From the NCBI RefSeq assembly GCF_008119785.1, contig NZ_VSFA01000032.1, positions 1-64,000 of the forward strand: a stretch of 64,000 nt of DNA. The letters are read 5' to 3'. Position 1 is the first letter of the stretch. Each line of letters begins with the position of its first letter. Under the pieces are notes generated by a model. The model was not told the origin of the DNA, searched no databases, and saw nothing but the letters and a program-made list of their open reading frames with translations. Source of the stretch: Micromonospora sp. MP36 (lineage in GTDB: Bacteria > Actinomycetota > Actinomycetes > Mycobacteriales > Micromonosporaceae). The position numbers and the translations under genes were made by a program. This document shows positions 43,549-52,431 of this stretch, one piece after another.

Positions 43549-43575
43549 CCCCGCCGGCGAGCCACGTCGGCGGGG
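43549..43575 (+). promoter_or_regulatory. Hairpin between precursor 3 and the YcaO gene
   Basis: CCCCGCCG (43549-43556) pairs perfectly with CGGCGGGG (43568-43575) across an 11-nt loop, in the 100 bp between the last precursor and the first downstream enzyme. As a partial terminator or stability element it would favour precursor over enzyme synthesis. Confidence 0.5.
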
Positions 43576-43626
43576 CGCCGGTCCCCTCCCATCAGCACAG
43601 GTAGCGACCGCAGACAGGTGAACCGC

Positions 43627-45594
43627 ATGATCGTCGATGTCCGGACCACCTCCACCGGGTGGGACAGCAGCCTCAAACAGCTCGGCGAGGCGTTCCACGA
43701 GCGACGCCAGGACCGGGCGCGGCAGCCGGCCCGCCCCACCGCGCCGCTCGACGGGGTCACCGTGCGCATCGCCGCCCTCGGCCTGACCGACGCGTACGCC
43801 GACGGCGGCGACGGCCTCACCGGCGACGTGGTGCCGATCTGGCTGCACGGCGCGACCGCGCTGGTCGGACCCCGCTGGACGGGCGCCGACGACGCGGCGG
43901 CCGATCGGCCCGGCCCGTGCCCGCTCTGCGTGCAACGGCGCTGGCAGGCAATCCGGGTACGCGACGAGCGGCACGCCCTGGAGCACCAGGCCCGGGTCGG
44001 CACCGTGGCGCCGCTGCCCCACCTGACGCCGTTCGCGGTCGACGCGCTGTGGCAGCTCCTCCTGGACGCCTGCCGCCCCCGGACCGAGCGGCCCGGTGTC
44101 GGACGCCTGCGGCAGCTGCGGATGGACACCCTGGAGACCACCGTGGTCGAGGTGCTGGCCGACTCCGAGTGCCCGGCGTGCGCGACCGTCCGCCCCGACA
44201 CCGCCCAGGCCGCGGTCATCCCGATCACCAGCCGGCCCAAGCCGGACCCGTCCGCGTACCGGCTGCGGTCGGCCGGCGAGCTGGACCTCCCGGTCGCCGC
44301 GCTGGCGAACCCGGTCGCCGGGGCGCTGGGCGGCAGCGCGCTGCGCGCGTACAACGCCACCGCCACCGCGCCGGTGACCGGCTACTTCCGGATCCGCAGC
44401 CGCTACGACCTGCACGAGATGTGGTGGAGCGGGCACGCCAACAGCTACGGCAGCAGCGAGACCTACGCGCTGCTGGAGGGGCTGGAGCGGTATGCCGGCC
44501 AGTTCCCCCGGGCGCGGCGGACCACGGTCGTCGACAGCTACGCCAACCTGGCCCCGGACGCCCTTGACCCGGCCGGTCTGGGCTACCACCCGGCCTTTTA
44601 CCATGGGCACGGGCTCTACTACGCCCCGTACTCGCCGGACGAGCCGATGCCGTGGGTCTGGGGATGGTCGCTGCGTGACCACACCCCCCGTCTCGTCCCC
44701 GAGCAGCTCGTCTACTACCTGGACCGCCGCACCGACCACCGCAAGTTCGTCCAGGAGTGCTCCAACGGCTGCGCCAGCGGCAGCTGCCCGGAGGAGGCGC
44801 TGCTGCACGGCATGCTCGAACTGATCGAGCGGGACGCCTTCCTGCTCGCCTGGTACGGCTCCGCCCGGCTGGCCGAGATCGACCCGGCCACCTGCCGGGA
44901 CGAGCGGGTGCACTTCATGCTCGACCGGGTGGACCTGCTCGGGTACGACATCCGGCTGTTCGACACCCGCGCGGACCTGCCCGTGCCGGTGGTCACCGCG
45001 GTCGCGGTCAAGCGCGGCGACGGGCTCGGCCAGCTCTGCTTCGCCGCCGGCGCCAGCCTCGACCCGGACGACGCGGTCCGCGCCGCGGTCTGCGAGACCG
45101 CCTCCTACGTGCCCGGCTTCGACGAACGGGTCGCCGCCAGCGAGCCGGAGCTGCGCGAGATGACCCGGGACTACACCAAGGTCACCGAGCTGAGCCACCA
45201 CGCGCTGCTGTACGGGCTGCCGGAGATGACCCGCCACGCCGCGTTCCTCTTCGACGACCCGCCGCTGCGGTCGATGACCGAGCTGTACGGCGACTGGCTG
45301 TCGGTCCGCCCGACCCACGACGACCTGCGCGCCGACGTGGAGTATCTCAGCGGGCTGATCGCCGGGCTCGGCGGCGACGTCGTCGCGGTCGACCAGACCT
45401 GCCCGGAGCAGGAGATCGCCGGAGTGCACACGATGGCCGTGGTGGCACCCGCCCTGGTCCCCATCGACTTCGGCTGGCAGCGGCAGCGGGTGCTCTGGAG
45501 CGACCGGCTGGAGCGCCACCTGGCCCGGGGCGCGCAGGGACCCGACCGGCTCGGCGCCACCGGCCGCAACCCCCACCCGCACCCCTTCCCGTAG
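43627..45594 (+). CDS. YcaO-domain azoline cyclodehydratase
   Basis: The ATP-dependent enzyme that turns Cys (and Ser/Thr) of the precursors into azolines; 655 aa, like TbtG. An N-terminal portion has CxxC pairs at 98/101 (CPLC) and 182/185 (CPAC). The YcaO domain (about 250-640) has the ATP/Mg motifs SSETYALLEGLERYAG (Glu278, Glu284, Glu287) and EEALLHGMLELIERD (Glu390, Glu398, Glu401). The extreme C-terminus is NPHPHPFP, matching the PxPxP tail characteristic of azoline-forming YcaO proteins. ATG 43627 has CAGGTG upstream; a GTG 9 nt earlier is possible. The next gene's ribosome site overlaps its stop. Confidence 0.9.
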   Translation: MIVDVRTTSTGWDSSLKQLGEAFHERRQDRARQPARPTAPLDGVTVRIAALGLTDAYADGGDGLTGDVVPIWLHGATALVGPRWTGADDAAADRPGPCPLCVQRRWQAIRVRDERHALEHQARVGTVAPLPHLTPFAVDALWQLLLDACRPRTERPGVGRLRQLRMDTLETTVVEVLADSECPACATVRPDTAQAAVIPITSRPKPDPSAYRLRSAGELDLPVAALANPVAGALGGSALRAYNATATAPVTGYFRIRSRYDLHEMWWSGHANSYGSSETYALLEGLERYAGQFPRARRTTVVDSYANLAPDALDPAGLGYHPAFYHGHGLYYAPYSPDEPMPWVWGWSLRDHTPRLVPEQLVYYLDRRTDHRKFVQECSNGCASGSCPEEALLHGMLELIERDAFLLAWYGSARLAEIDPATCRDERVHFMLDRVDLLGYDIRLFDTRADLPVPVVTAVAVKRGDGLGQLCFAAGASLDPDDAVRAAVCETASYVPGFDERVAASEPELREMTRDYTKVTELSHHALLYGLPEMTRHAAFLFDDPPLRSMTELYGDWLSVRPTHDDLRADVEYLSGLIAGLGGDVVAVDQTCPEQEIAGVHTMAVVAPALVPIDFGWQRQRVLWSDRLERHLARGAQGPDRLGATGRNPHPHPFP

Positions 45595-45604
45595 GAGCAC
45601 CGAC

Positions 45605-47290
45605 ATGCAGCAGGAGGCCCTCGAGGTCGTCCGGGAGTACGCGCAGGCGGTGTTCCGCCGGGCCCGGGTCCCGATGGAACCGCTCAACTACGAGGTGGAC
45701 TGGGCCGACCAGCCCTCCCGGCACACCAGCTACCCGGGCGCCCCCCGGGTGCCGCTGCCGGTGGCGCTGCCCGACCTGCCCACCCTGCGTGACCTGTTCA
45801 CCGGGGAGCACCTGCCGCCGCCCGGGGGATGGTCGCTGGACAGCCTGGCCACCCTGCTGCGCCTGTCGTACGGGGTGCTCGACCGGCGGCTCACGGTGAA
45901 CTGGAACCAGGACCTGGCCAAGCGGGCGCATTTCGAGCACGCCGTCTGGGGGCGGGGCACCGCCTCCGGCGGCGGCATGTACCCGGTGGAGCTCTTCCTG
46001 GTCGCCGGCCCCTCCGCGCCGCTGCTGCCCGGCGTCTACCACTACGGCACCGGCCAGCACGTGCTGGAGCGGCTGGTGCTCGGCGACGTCAGCGACACGG
46101 TTCGCGCCGCCGTCGGCGACCCGGCGGGCGACGCGGACAGCTTCCTGGTGGCGAGCATCCGGTTCTGGAAGAACTCGTTCAAGTACAACAGCTTCTGCTA
46201 CCACGTGGTCACCCAGGACCTCGGCGCCCTGCTCGGCTCCTGGGACCTGCTCGCCCGCGCGCTCGGCGTGCCGCTGCCCCGGCTGCTCGGCTTCGACCCC
46301 GCACCGGTGGACCGGCTGCTCGGCTTCGACAGCGACCGGGAGAGCGCCTTCGCGGTCGTACCCCTGCACTGGGCCGGCGCCCACCCGGACGGCGACCCGG
46401 CCGCGGACGGCGGCACCGGCCCGGACGGCGGCACCGACCTGGACGGCGGCGGCCGCTCGGTCGGGCACGGAACGGCCGGCGAGCGGCCGGGCACGGAGAT
46501 CCGGGTCCGGTACCCGGCCTTCGAGCGGTCCCGCCGGCTGCGGGAGTTCCCGGCCGTGACCGAAGTGCACCGGGCGGCGGCGGCCCCCGCCGCTCCCGCC
46601 CCGGACGCCCTGGCGAACGCCGCACCCCGCGAGCTGCCCGGCGACCCGCTGGACCTGCCCGCGCCGCAGCTGGAGCGGCTGGCGCGTCCCCTGTCGACGG
46701 TGCTGGCGACCCGATCCAGCAGCTTCGGCCGGTTCCGCCGGCCGCCCGAGCTGACCGCCGCGGAGCTCGGCACCACCCTCGCCTTCGCCACCGCCGGCCG
46801 GCACCACCCGGCCGACGTCGGGCCGCCCGGTGACGCGCCGGCCCTCACCCGACTCTGGGTCTTCGCGAACCACGTCGAGGGTCTCGCCGCCGGCACCTAC
46901 GCCTACTGCTCCGGACGGCACGCGCTGCTGCCCGCCGCGGCCGAACCCGACGGCGGCATGTCCGCCTTCCTGCAACAGCAGTACTTCCTCACCAACTACA
47001 CGATGGGACAGGTCGGGGCGGTGCTGGCCATCGCCGGCCGGCTGGACGCCGTGCTCGACGCCGTAGGCCCGCGCGGCTACCGCATCCTCAACGCCGAGAT
47101 CGGCGCCGTCGCCCAGCGGGCCTACTGCGCCGCCACGGCGCAACGCCTGGGCTGCGGCGCGGTGCTGGGCTTCGACAACGTCGCCATGGACGAGGCCCTC
47201 GGCCTCACCGGGACCGACGAACGGACCGTGTTGTTCCTCCTGCTCGGGCGGCACCCGGACGGGACCGCCGACCTGGTGTACCGGCTGTGA
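45605..47290 (+). CDS. SagB-type FMN azoline dehydrogenase
   Basis: A 561-aa flavoprotein expected to oxidise azolines to aromatic thiazoles and oxazoles. It contains two nitroreductase-like halves. The first shows LRLSYGVLDRR, RGTASGGGMYPVELFLVAG (flavin-binding Arg/Ser-Gly-Gly) and NSFKYNSFCYHVVTQDLGALLGS. The second shows STVLATRSSSFGRFRRPPELT and RILNAEIGAVAQRAYCAATAQRLGCG. A Gly/Asp-rich linker (about 260-295) is low complexity. TAGGAG, overlapping the YcaO stop, lies 6 nt before the ATG. Its presence argues for azoles, not azolines, in the product. Confidence 0.88.
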   Translation: MQQEALEVVREYAQAVFRRARVPMEPLNYEVDWADQPSRHTSYPGAPRVPLPVALPDLPTLRDLFTGEHLPPPGGWSLDSLATLLRLSYGVLDRRLTVNWNQDLAKRAHFEHAVWGRGTASGGGMYPVELFLVAGPSAPLLPGVYHYGTGQHVLERLVLGDVSDTVRAAVGDPAGDADSFLVASIRFWKNSFKYNSFCYHVVTQDLGALLGSWDLLARALGVPLPRLLGFDPAPVDRLLGFDSDRESAFAVVPLHWAGAHPDGDPAADGGTGPDGGTDLDGGGRSVGHGTAGERPGTEIRVRYPAFERSRRLREFPAVTEVHRAAAAPAAPAPDALANAAPRELPGDPLDLPAPQLERLARPLSTVLATRSSSFGRFRRPPELTAAELGTTLAFATAGRHHPADVGPPGDAPALTRLWVFANHVEGLAAGTYAYCSGRHALLPAAAEPDGGMSAFLQQQYFLTNYTMGQVGAVLAIAGRLDAVLDAVGPRGYRILNAEIGAVAQRAYCAATAQRLGCGAVLGFDNVAMDEALGLTGTDERTVLFLLLGRHPDGTADLVYRL

Positions 47291-47328
47291 CCACCCGCAT
47301 CGCGAAGACGTCGACGAAGGAGAGACCC

Positions 47329-50106
47329 GTGACGGTGTCCCTGCCCGCACCAGCGGTCACCGAGCTGACCTGGCGGATGCCGGAGGTGTTCATGCTCCGC
47401 ACCGCCGGCCTGCCGCTGGAGGTCGCCGACCGGCTCGCCTTCGACCGCAGCGCCGCGTGGGCCCGCCGCGCCCTCGACCTGGAGGACCGGCTGCGGGCCA
47501 CCGGGCCGCCGCTGGCCGACGCGCTGCAGGAGGCGGTGGCCCGCAACCTCGACGACGACCGGCTGCGGCGGCGGCTGATCCGGCTGCGCCGGGACGTGTG
47601 GAACCTCCGCCGGCCCGATCCCGCCGACCCCGCGGCCTGGCCGGCCGGCCCCCTGGGCGAGGACACACACCGGCTGCTGGTCGACTGGCTGGAGACCTTC
47701 GCCGCGTACCAGCGGGAGTTGGCCGACGGCGCGGCGGTGCTGCACGGGGAATTGGCGGAACGCCGGGCGGTGCTGCACGAGCTGGCCGAGGACCCCGACC
47801 TGCGCGGCGGCATCCTGCTCGCGTCCCCATCGCTGGACCAGTACCTGCCCGCGTACCTCGCCACGCCCGGCCGGCTCGGCAAGCGGGCCCGGCGGGTGGA
47901 GCGGTCGCTGCTGGAGTACGCGCTGCGCACCGCCGCGAAGACCAGCCCGTTCAGCCGGCTGACCACGGTCAACGTCGGCACCTTCGGCCCCGGCGGCGGC
48001 GCGCTGCTCGACGTGGTGCCGGTGACCGACCGGACCGGGGAGGCGAAGCGGGGCGCGGCCCGGCTGAACCTGGCCGCGCTGGGTCGGTTGTCGGCCATCG
48101 TGCTCGCCGACGAGGCGCTGCGCGCGGACCTGCCGGTGGCCCTCACCACCGGCTGGCGCATCGAACGCGGCCGGCTGCGCTACCTGCGCCGACGGCGGAC
48201 CAGCTCGGAGGACGGCGACGCCGCGATCACCCTGGAGTCGATCCACGAGTCACTGTTCGTGCTGCCCACCGGTCGGGTGCTGCACGACATCCTGGCCGCG
48301 CTCGACGGCGACCGGGTCCGGCGGATGGCCGACCTGGTCACCGAACTGGCCACCGACGACCGCCCGGCGGCGGAGATCGAGCAGTACCTGCACCACCTGC
48401 TGCGGGTGGGCCTGCTGGTGGTGCCGAACCTGCACCTGGACATCCATGCCGACGATCCGGTCGACGGCTACCGGCGGGCGCTGCGGGAGATCGGCCGGGA
48501 CTGGGCCGACCGGCTCGCCGCGCGGGTCGACACCGTCAACCGCCTCGCCGCCGGCTATCCCGACCACGACGTGGCCGGCCGCCGCCGGGTGCTCGCCGAC
48601 ATCCGGCGGGAGCTGGCCGCGGCCCACGCGGACCTCGGCCGCGCCGACGTCCCGGCCCCCCGGACCCTGCTGTACGAGGACGCCACCCTGCGCACCCGGG
48701 TGCCGGTCACCGCCGACCGAGGCCGCTGGGAGCGGGACGTCCTGCCCGGCCTGCGGGCGCTGGCCCGGATCATGCCGGTGTTCGACATCAACCTGCCGCG
48801 CCGGCTGGCCACCAAGGGCTTCTTCCGGGCCCGCTACGGGGCCGGTGGACGCTGCGACGACCTGCTCACCTTCGCGCACGAGTTCCAGCAGGACTTCTTC
48901 GAGCACTACAGCGGGCGGATGATGCGCCGCCGGGCGTTCGACGCGGACAACGCGTACGTGCGGCAGGAGAACTGGTTCCGGCAGGCGGAGATCACCGCCC
49001 TGGACGACGCCCGGATCGAGGTGGCCCGGCGGATGAACGAGGCGTACGACCGGCTGCCGGCCGACGCCGAGGAGCTGCGCCTGGACGACGACTTCATGGC
49101 CGACATCGCCGCCATGGTGCCGGAGACGCTCGGCACGCTCGATCCCCGGTCCTTCTTCCTCCAGCTCGCCGACCAGGGTGACCGGCACCGGGTGGTGGTC
49201 AACCGGATCTACTCCGGCATGACGCTGCTGTTCTCCCGCTTCGCCCACCTCTTCGGCGACCAGGACCTCGCCGGCACGCTCCGCGCCGAGCTGGCCCGGC
49301 TCCAGCCGCCGGGCGCGGTGCTCGCCGAGCTCAAGGGCGGGTACGACGCCACCAACCTGAACCTGCACCCGGCGGTCACCCCGTACGAGCTGGTCTGCCC
49401 GGGGGAGATCAGCTTCCGGCCGGCCGGCGAGCAGATCCACATGGACGACCTCAGCGTCGAACACGACCCGGTGGCCGATCGGCTGCTGCTGCGCTCGCGC
49501 CGGCTCGACGCCGAGGTCATCCCGGTCTACCTGGGCTTCCTGCTGCCGATGGCGCTGCCCGAGGTGCAGCAGGTGCTGCTCACCTTCGCCTACCTGGGCA
49601 TGGCCCAGCCGGACCTGTGGGCCGGCACCACCGTGCCGCTGCCCGGCCGCGGCATCGCCGGGTACCCGCGGATCGTGCACGGCGACCTGGTGCTGCAGCG
49701 GCGGATGTGGAAGCTGCACCCGGACCACCTGCCGCCGGCACGTACCCCGGAGCAGAGCGACGCCGACTGGTTCCTGCGCTGGCAGCGGTGGCGGCGCGAC
49801 AACGGCCTGCCCCGGCGGGTCTTCGCCACGCCGGAAGGCACCCGGCTCACCCCGGCCGCCGGCGACGACGCCGGCCAGCCCGCGGCGGGCGGCCGGCCGG
49901 ACCACAAGCCGCTCTACGTCGACTTCGACAGCCACTTCTGCCTGCAGTTGCTGGAGGCGACCGGACGGGGTGCGGGCAGCCGCCTGGTGCTCACCGAGAT
50001 GCTCCCGGACCGCGACGAGCAGGTGCTCCGCGGCCCGGCCGGCACCCACGTCACCGAACTGACCGTGGAACTCAACGGCGTCCGCGCCGGAAAGGTGGAC
50101 CGATGA
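47329..50106 (+). CDS. LanB-type dehydratase, glutamylation subunit
   Basis: A 925-aa homologue of the tRNA-dependent dehydratase N-terminal part (TbtB/GodF type), which transfers glutamate from Glu-tRNA to Ser/Thr side chains. Family features include the N-terminal PEVFMLRTAGLPLEVADRL, the conserved ALRTAAKTSPFSRLTTVNVG, and a long helical and beta core with FDINLPRRLATKGFFRARYG. GTG 47329 is preferred over GTG 47287: AAGGAGAG sits 4 nt upstream of the former and conserved sequence starts just after. The stop overlaps the next start (ATGA). The separate elimination protein follows. Confidence 0.88.
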   Translation: MTVSLPAPAVTELTWRMPEVFMLRTAGLPLEVADRLAFDRSAAWARRALDLEDRLRATGPPLADALQEAVARNLDDDRLRRRLIRLRRDVWNLRRPDPADPAAWPAGPLGEDTHRLLVDWLETFAAYQRELADGAAVLHGELAERRAVLHELAEDPDLRGGILLASPSLDQYLPAYLATPGRLGKRARRVERSLLEYALRTAAKTSPFSRLTTVNVGTFGPGGGALLDVVPVTDRTGEAKRGAARLNLAALGRLSAIVLADEALRADLPVALTTGWRIERGRLRYLRRRRTSSEDGDAAITLESIHESLFVLPTGRVLHDILAALDGDRVRRMADLVTELATDDRPAAEIEQYLHHLLRVGLLVVPNLHLDIHADDPVDGYRRALREIGRDWADRLAARVDTVNRLAAGYPDHDVAGRRRVLADIRRELAAAHADLGRADVPAPRTLLYEDATLRTRVPVTADRGRWERDVLPGLRALARIMPVFDINLPRRLATKGFFRARYGAGGRCDDLLTFAHEFQQDFFEHYSGRMMRRRAFDADNAYVRQENWFRQAEITALDDARIEVARRMNEAYDRLPADAEELRLDDDFMADIAAMVPETLGTLDPRSFFLQLADQGDRHRVVVNRIYSGMTLLFSRFAHLFGDQDLAGTLRAELARLQPPGAVLAELKGGYDATNLNLHPAVTPYELVCPGEISFRPAGEQIHMDDLSVEHDPVADRLLLRSRRLDAEVIPVYLGFLLPMALPEVQQVLLTFAYLGMAQPDLWAGTTVPLPGRGIAGYPRIVHGDLVLQRRMWKLHPDHLPPARTPEQSDADWFLRWQRWRRDNGLPRRVFATPEGTRLTPAAGDDAGQPAAGGRPDHKPLYVDFDSHFCLQLLEATGRGAGSRLVLTEMLPDRDEQVLRGPAGTHVTELTVELNGVRAGKVDR

Positions 50107-51152
50107 CGGACTTCCCCTCCCCGGTGGCGCACGGCTGGCTCAGCGTCCACGTCTTCTACGCCAGCAACGCCAACCCGATGCTCGTCGAGGGCGTCCGGCC
50201 GCTGGTGGACGAGCTGCGGGCCGAGGGGCTGATCAGCCGGTACTTCTTCATCAAGTACTGGATGGAGGGGCCGCACGTGCGGCTGCGGGTGTTGCCGGCG
50301 CCCGGCGTCGATCCGGCGGTGGTGCGGGCGCGGGTGGACGAGGCGATCGAGGCGTTCCTGCGCCGTCGCCCCGCTCTCTACGAGGTGGACAGCGAGGGGC
50401 TGGGCGACCTCTACAAGCAGATGTTCCTCGCCGAGTACGGCCGGCAGCGGTGGGACGAGGAGTACGGGCCGGACGGCGTGATGCCGATGCGGGCGAACAA
50501 CAGCTGGCACCACATCCCCTACGAGCGGGAGTACGGCCGCTACGGCGGACCGGCGGGGATCGAGCTCGCCGAGTGGCACTTCGAGCACTCCAGCGACGTG
50601 GTGCTGGACCTGCTGGCCACCACCAACGTGCACGTCCGCCCGGTGCTGCTCGGGCTCTCCGCCCAGCTCAGCATGATGATGTGCGCGGTCTTCCTCGGCG
50701 ACGACCGGCGGATCGCCGACTTCCTCGACGAGTACCGCCGGTTCTGGGAGGTCTCCTACTCGGAGCCGAGCGACGAATACCACGCCAGCTTTGACACCAG
50801 CTACCGGCGGATGGACGCCGCGTTGCGCGGGCGCCTGGCCCAGATCCGCGCGGCCGCCGGGGACCGGGCCGACGTCCGGCCTGGCGGCGTGGAGGGCCGC
50901 TGGTCGGCGCACTGCCGGGAGCTGCGGGACCGGGTCGCCGCCGCGGTCGACCGGGGTGACCTGGTGTTCCAGCGCGGCGGCGGCGAGCCCACCCCGGTCC
51001 GCGACCTGGCCGTCGCGCTGCCCATCCTGCTCAGCTCGTACGTGCACATGACCAACAACCGGCTCGGCGTGAGCATCCTCGACGAGATCTACCTGTCGTA
51101 CGTGATGCGCACCGCGCTGCTCGACGACCTCGCCCCGGCCGGCCCGCGATGA
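50103..51152 (+). CDS. Thiopeptide-type elimination (SpaB_C-like) protein
   Basis: A 349-aa stand-alone relative of the LanB C-terminal domain. GWLSVHVFYASNANPMLVEGVRPLVDEL, FFIKYWMEGPHVRLRVLP and LLSSYVHMTNNRLGVS are typical of the 'thiopeptide-type bacteriocin biosynthesis' family. In split systems one paralogue removes glutamate to give dehydroalanine/dehydrobutyrine (TbtC/GodG). A second paralogue forms the pyridine ring in thiopeptides (TbtD). Only one is present, directly coupled to the glutamylation gene, so elimination is the likelier role. Pyridine synthesis cannot be wholly excluded. It is coupled (ATGA) to the next gene too. Confidence 0.85.
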   Translation: MTDFPSPVAHGWLSVHVFYASNANPMLVEGVRPLVDELRAEGLISRYFFIKYWMEGPHVRLRVLPAPGVDPAVVRARVDEAIEAFLRRRPALYEVDSEGLGDLYKQMFLAEYGRQRWDEEYGPDGVMPMRANNSWHHIPYEREYGRYGGPAGIELAEWHFEHSSDVVLDLLATTNVHVRPVLLGLSAQLSMMMCAVFLGDDRRIADFLDEYRRFWEVSYSEPSDEYHASFDTSYRRMDAALRGRLAQIRAAAGDRADVRPGGVEGRWSAHCRELRDRVAAAVDRGDLVFQRGGGEPTPVRDLAVALPILLSSYVHMTNNRLGVSILDEIYLSYVMRTALLDDLAPAGPR

Positions 51153-52372
51153 CCACCGTGGACGCGACCTGGACGCGGCCCCGGCTGCGGGCCGGGGTCG
51201 TGCTCGGCGCGGGTCAGTGGCGGGGGGAGAAGCTCGTCCACCACGTCAAGGACCCGGAGACCGGCTGGTACTACCGGATCGGGCCGCGCGAGCACTTCCT
51301 GCTGTCCCGGATGGACGGCACCCGGACGCTGGACGACCTGGCCACCGAGTACGCCGCCGCGTTCCGGCGGCGGCTCGGGCCGGAGAACTGGCAGCAGCTC
51401 TTCGGCATGCTGCACAAGCGGCAACTGCTCGACGGCGCCACCGATCCGGCGGCCATCGCCCGGCTCACCGCGGCGGCCGCCGACGGCGCGGCGAAGTCCC
51501 GGCGGGGTCCGCTGTCGGCCCGCTGGCCGCTGTACGACCCGGACCGGTTCTTCGACCGGCTGCTGCCCCGGCTGGCCCCGCTGTTCACCTGGTGGTTCGT
51601 CCTGCCGGCGCTGCTGCTGGTGCTCGCGGTCGCCGGGTACGTGGCGCTGCACCTGCCGGCGCTGCTCGCCGTGGTGGCCCGCGGCGACCGCCCGCTCGCC
51701 GCGATCCTGGCCGCGGTGGTGATCACCTGGGTGATCGTCCTCCTGCACGAGTGCGCCCACGGGCTGACCTGCCGGCACTTCGGCGGGCACGGCACCGAGA
51801 TCGGGGTGATGTGGCGCTTCCCGCTGCTCGCCCCGTACTGCAAGGTCGACGACATCGTGCTGTTCACGCCGCGCCGGCGGGTGGCCACCGCGTTCGCCGG
51901 GGTGTTCGTCAGCATGCTGGCCCTGGTGCCGTTCGCCGCCATCCGGCTCTGGGGTCCGCCCGGGGCGCTGTCCGACCTGGCCGGCACGATGCTGCTCTTC
52001 GGCACCGCGACCGCCACGCTCAACCTGGTGCCCTTCCTCCGGCTCGACGGCTACTACATGCTCAGCCACGCGCTGAACCTCGGCGACCTGCGGGCCGACA
52101 GCTACCGGTTCTACGGTCGGCTGCTGCGGCACGGGCCCGGCGCGGTGCGGGGCTACCGTCCCCGCGACCGGGTGGCGTACGCCCTCTACGGGCTGGCCTC
52201 CCTGGCGTTCGCGGTGACGGTGCTGGCGCTGCTGGTGCACTACTGGTACGTCTCGCTGGCCCGCTGGGTCGGCCCCGGGTGGGCCGTCGCCATCCTGGTC
52301 GCGGAGGCGGTGGTGCTGCTGGCCCTGGCCGCCCGGGTGGCCCGCCGGCGCCCACGGAATCCCCCGACCTGA
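51149..52372 (+). CDS. M50-type membrane metallopeptidase with PqqD-like N-domain
   Basis: A 407-aa protein. Residues about 25-95 (GWYYRIGPREHFLLSRMDGTRTLDDLATEY) resemble the PqqD-like start of peptide-modifying systems. The rest has about six transmembrane helices with a site-2-protease-like active site: HECAH at 200-204 inside a helix and LDG at 299-301 (RLDGYYMLS), the third metal ligand being Asp300. Such proteins accompany several RiPP clusters. Here it is the only protease and may cut the leader at the membrane or act in export or immunity. It is translationally coupled to the elimination gene, so it belongs to the operon. Confidence 0.8.
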   Translation: MTTVDATWTRPRLRAGVVLGAGQWRGEKLVHHVKDPETGWYYRIGPREHFLLSRMDGTRTLDDLATEYAAAFRRRLGPENWQQLFGMLHKRQLLDGATDPAAIARLTAAAADGAAKSRRGPLSARWPLYDPDRFFDRLLPRLAPLFTWWFVLPALLLVLAVAGYVALHLPALLAVVARGDRPLAAILAAVVITWVIVLLHECAHGLTCRHFGGHGTEIGVMWRFPLLAPYCKVDDIVLFTPRRRVATAFAGVFVSMLALVPFAAIRLWGPPGALSDLAGTMLLFGTATATLNLVPFLRLDGYYMLSHALNLGDLRADSYRFYGRLLRHGPGAVRGYRPRDRVAYALYGLASLAFAVTVLALLVHYWYVSLARWVGPGWAVAILVAEAVVLLALAARVARRRPRNPPT

Positions 52373-52431
52373 CGCCCCCTGCACCACGACGTGGAATACT
52401 GCCCCAAAGGGGAAAAGTAGGGCAGATCTAT

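Noticed and set aside
47287..47328. GTG 47287 as the start of the dehydratase gene
   Set aside because: It overlaps the previous stop, which is attractive, but GTG 47329 has AAGGAGAG just upstream and conserved sequence begins right after it.
40487..52372. Calling the locus a classical thiopeptide cluster
   Set aside because: Leader, YcaO and LanB features fit, but there is no second SpaB_C paralogue for the pyridine ring and none of the usual tailoring genes, so a linear azole peptide is the safer call.
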